64,000 bases of DNA. It comes from Thiotrichaceae bacterium UBA4486. Lineage in GTDB: Bacteria; Pseudomonadota; Gammaproteobacteria; Eutrophobiales; Eutrophobiaceae. Under the pieces are notes generated by a model. It was not told the DNA's origin. It was given only the letters and a program-made list of their open reading frames with translations, and did no database searches. A program made the translations under genes and the position numbers. Below, piece by piece: positions 63,937 to 64,000 of the stretch; within the stretch, counting starts at the first letter, position 1; each line of letters begins with the position of its first letter. The stretch spans positions 201,898 to 265,897 of the forward strand of contig DGNS01000009.1 in assembly GCA_002389045.1 (NCBI GenBank). Direction: 5' to 3'.

Positions 63937-64000
63937 CCATTAGCTACAAGCCACGAGCCACAAGCCACAAGCCACAAGCCACAAGCCACAAGCTACAAGC
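63927..64000 (+). repeat. Heptamer array (AGC + 4) at the end of the HDOD kinase gene
   Basis: AGC recurs every 7 bases at least eleven times to the window edge; tetramers change from AAAT, CATT and TACA to a run of CACA. The first units encode the last residues (NSK) and stop of the kinase gene. Confidence 0.8.

Overview
The window reads as an ordinary chromosomal segment of a gammaproteobacterium of moderate GC content. The fabA-fabB pair, the recN / fur / bamE / rnfH / ratA group, hrcA-grpE-dnaK-dnaJ with a CIRCE operator, and the carA-carB-greA-rlmE-ftsH-glmM series all point that way. Polyhydroxyalkanoate genes, a PQQ alcohol dehydrogenase cluster, a PEP-CTERM protein and abundant intergenic repeats suggest an environmental, probably aquatic lineage rather than an enteric one. 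No species can be named from the sequence, and no rRNA, tRNA, prophage, insertion sequence or CRISPR array was seen.

Layout. 1-3745: PHA metabolism (phaE, cut by the window edge, and a phasin), then acetyl-CoA synthetase with inorganic pyrophosphatase, all on the minus strand. 3858-13085: a DUF4197 protein, then a ped-like quinoprotein cluster (PQQ alcohol dehydrogenase, cytochrome c550 PedF, periplasmic binding protein, SoxYZ-like carrier, metallohydrolase) and a sigma-54 activator. A near-consensus -24/-12 promoter and an upstream dyad sit in front of the dehydrogenase. 13357-19998: OmpA-like lipoprotein, ispG, fabA-fabB, a small HExxH protein and a cation/proton antiporter. 20098-20424: two tandem, similar, non-coding transcription units of about 88 nt with C-rich terminator loops. 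20654-25366: a small Cys-rich protein, a ribbon-helix-helix protein and a type I secretion ABC/HlyD pair.

25546-58302 holds a housekeeping backbone (glmM, ftsH, rlmE, greA, carB, carA ... dapB ... dnaJ, dnaK, grpE, hrcA, nadK, recN, fur). It is interrupted between carA and dapB by a Rieske protein, a kinase with Sel1 repeats, an Lhr helicase, an autotransporter-like protein, typA and a degenerate GGDEF protein, and between dapB and dnaJ by a PEP-CTERM protein with its own sigma-54 promoter. 58429-63936: bamE with a long acidic tail, ratA-rnfH, an SNF transporter, and a kinase-HDOD-GAF fusion.

The signals least explained by annotation are (i) the twin small RNAs and (ii) heptanucleotide-period arrays placed at or just after stop codons of at least seven genes. 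Each array is built from an invariant triplet (AGC, TGA or CAG) plus four variable bases. Other repeats are an 81-bp x3 array where folP often lies, and a 37-bp x3 hairpin repeat between greA and rlmE.
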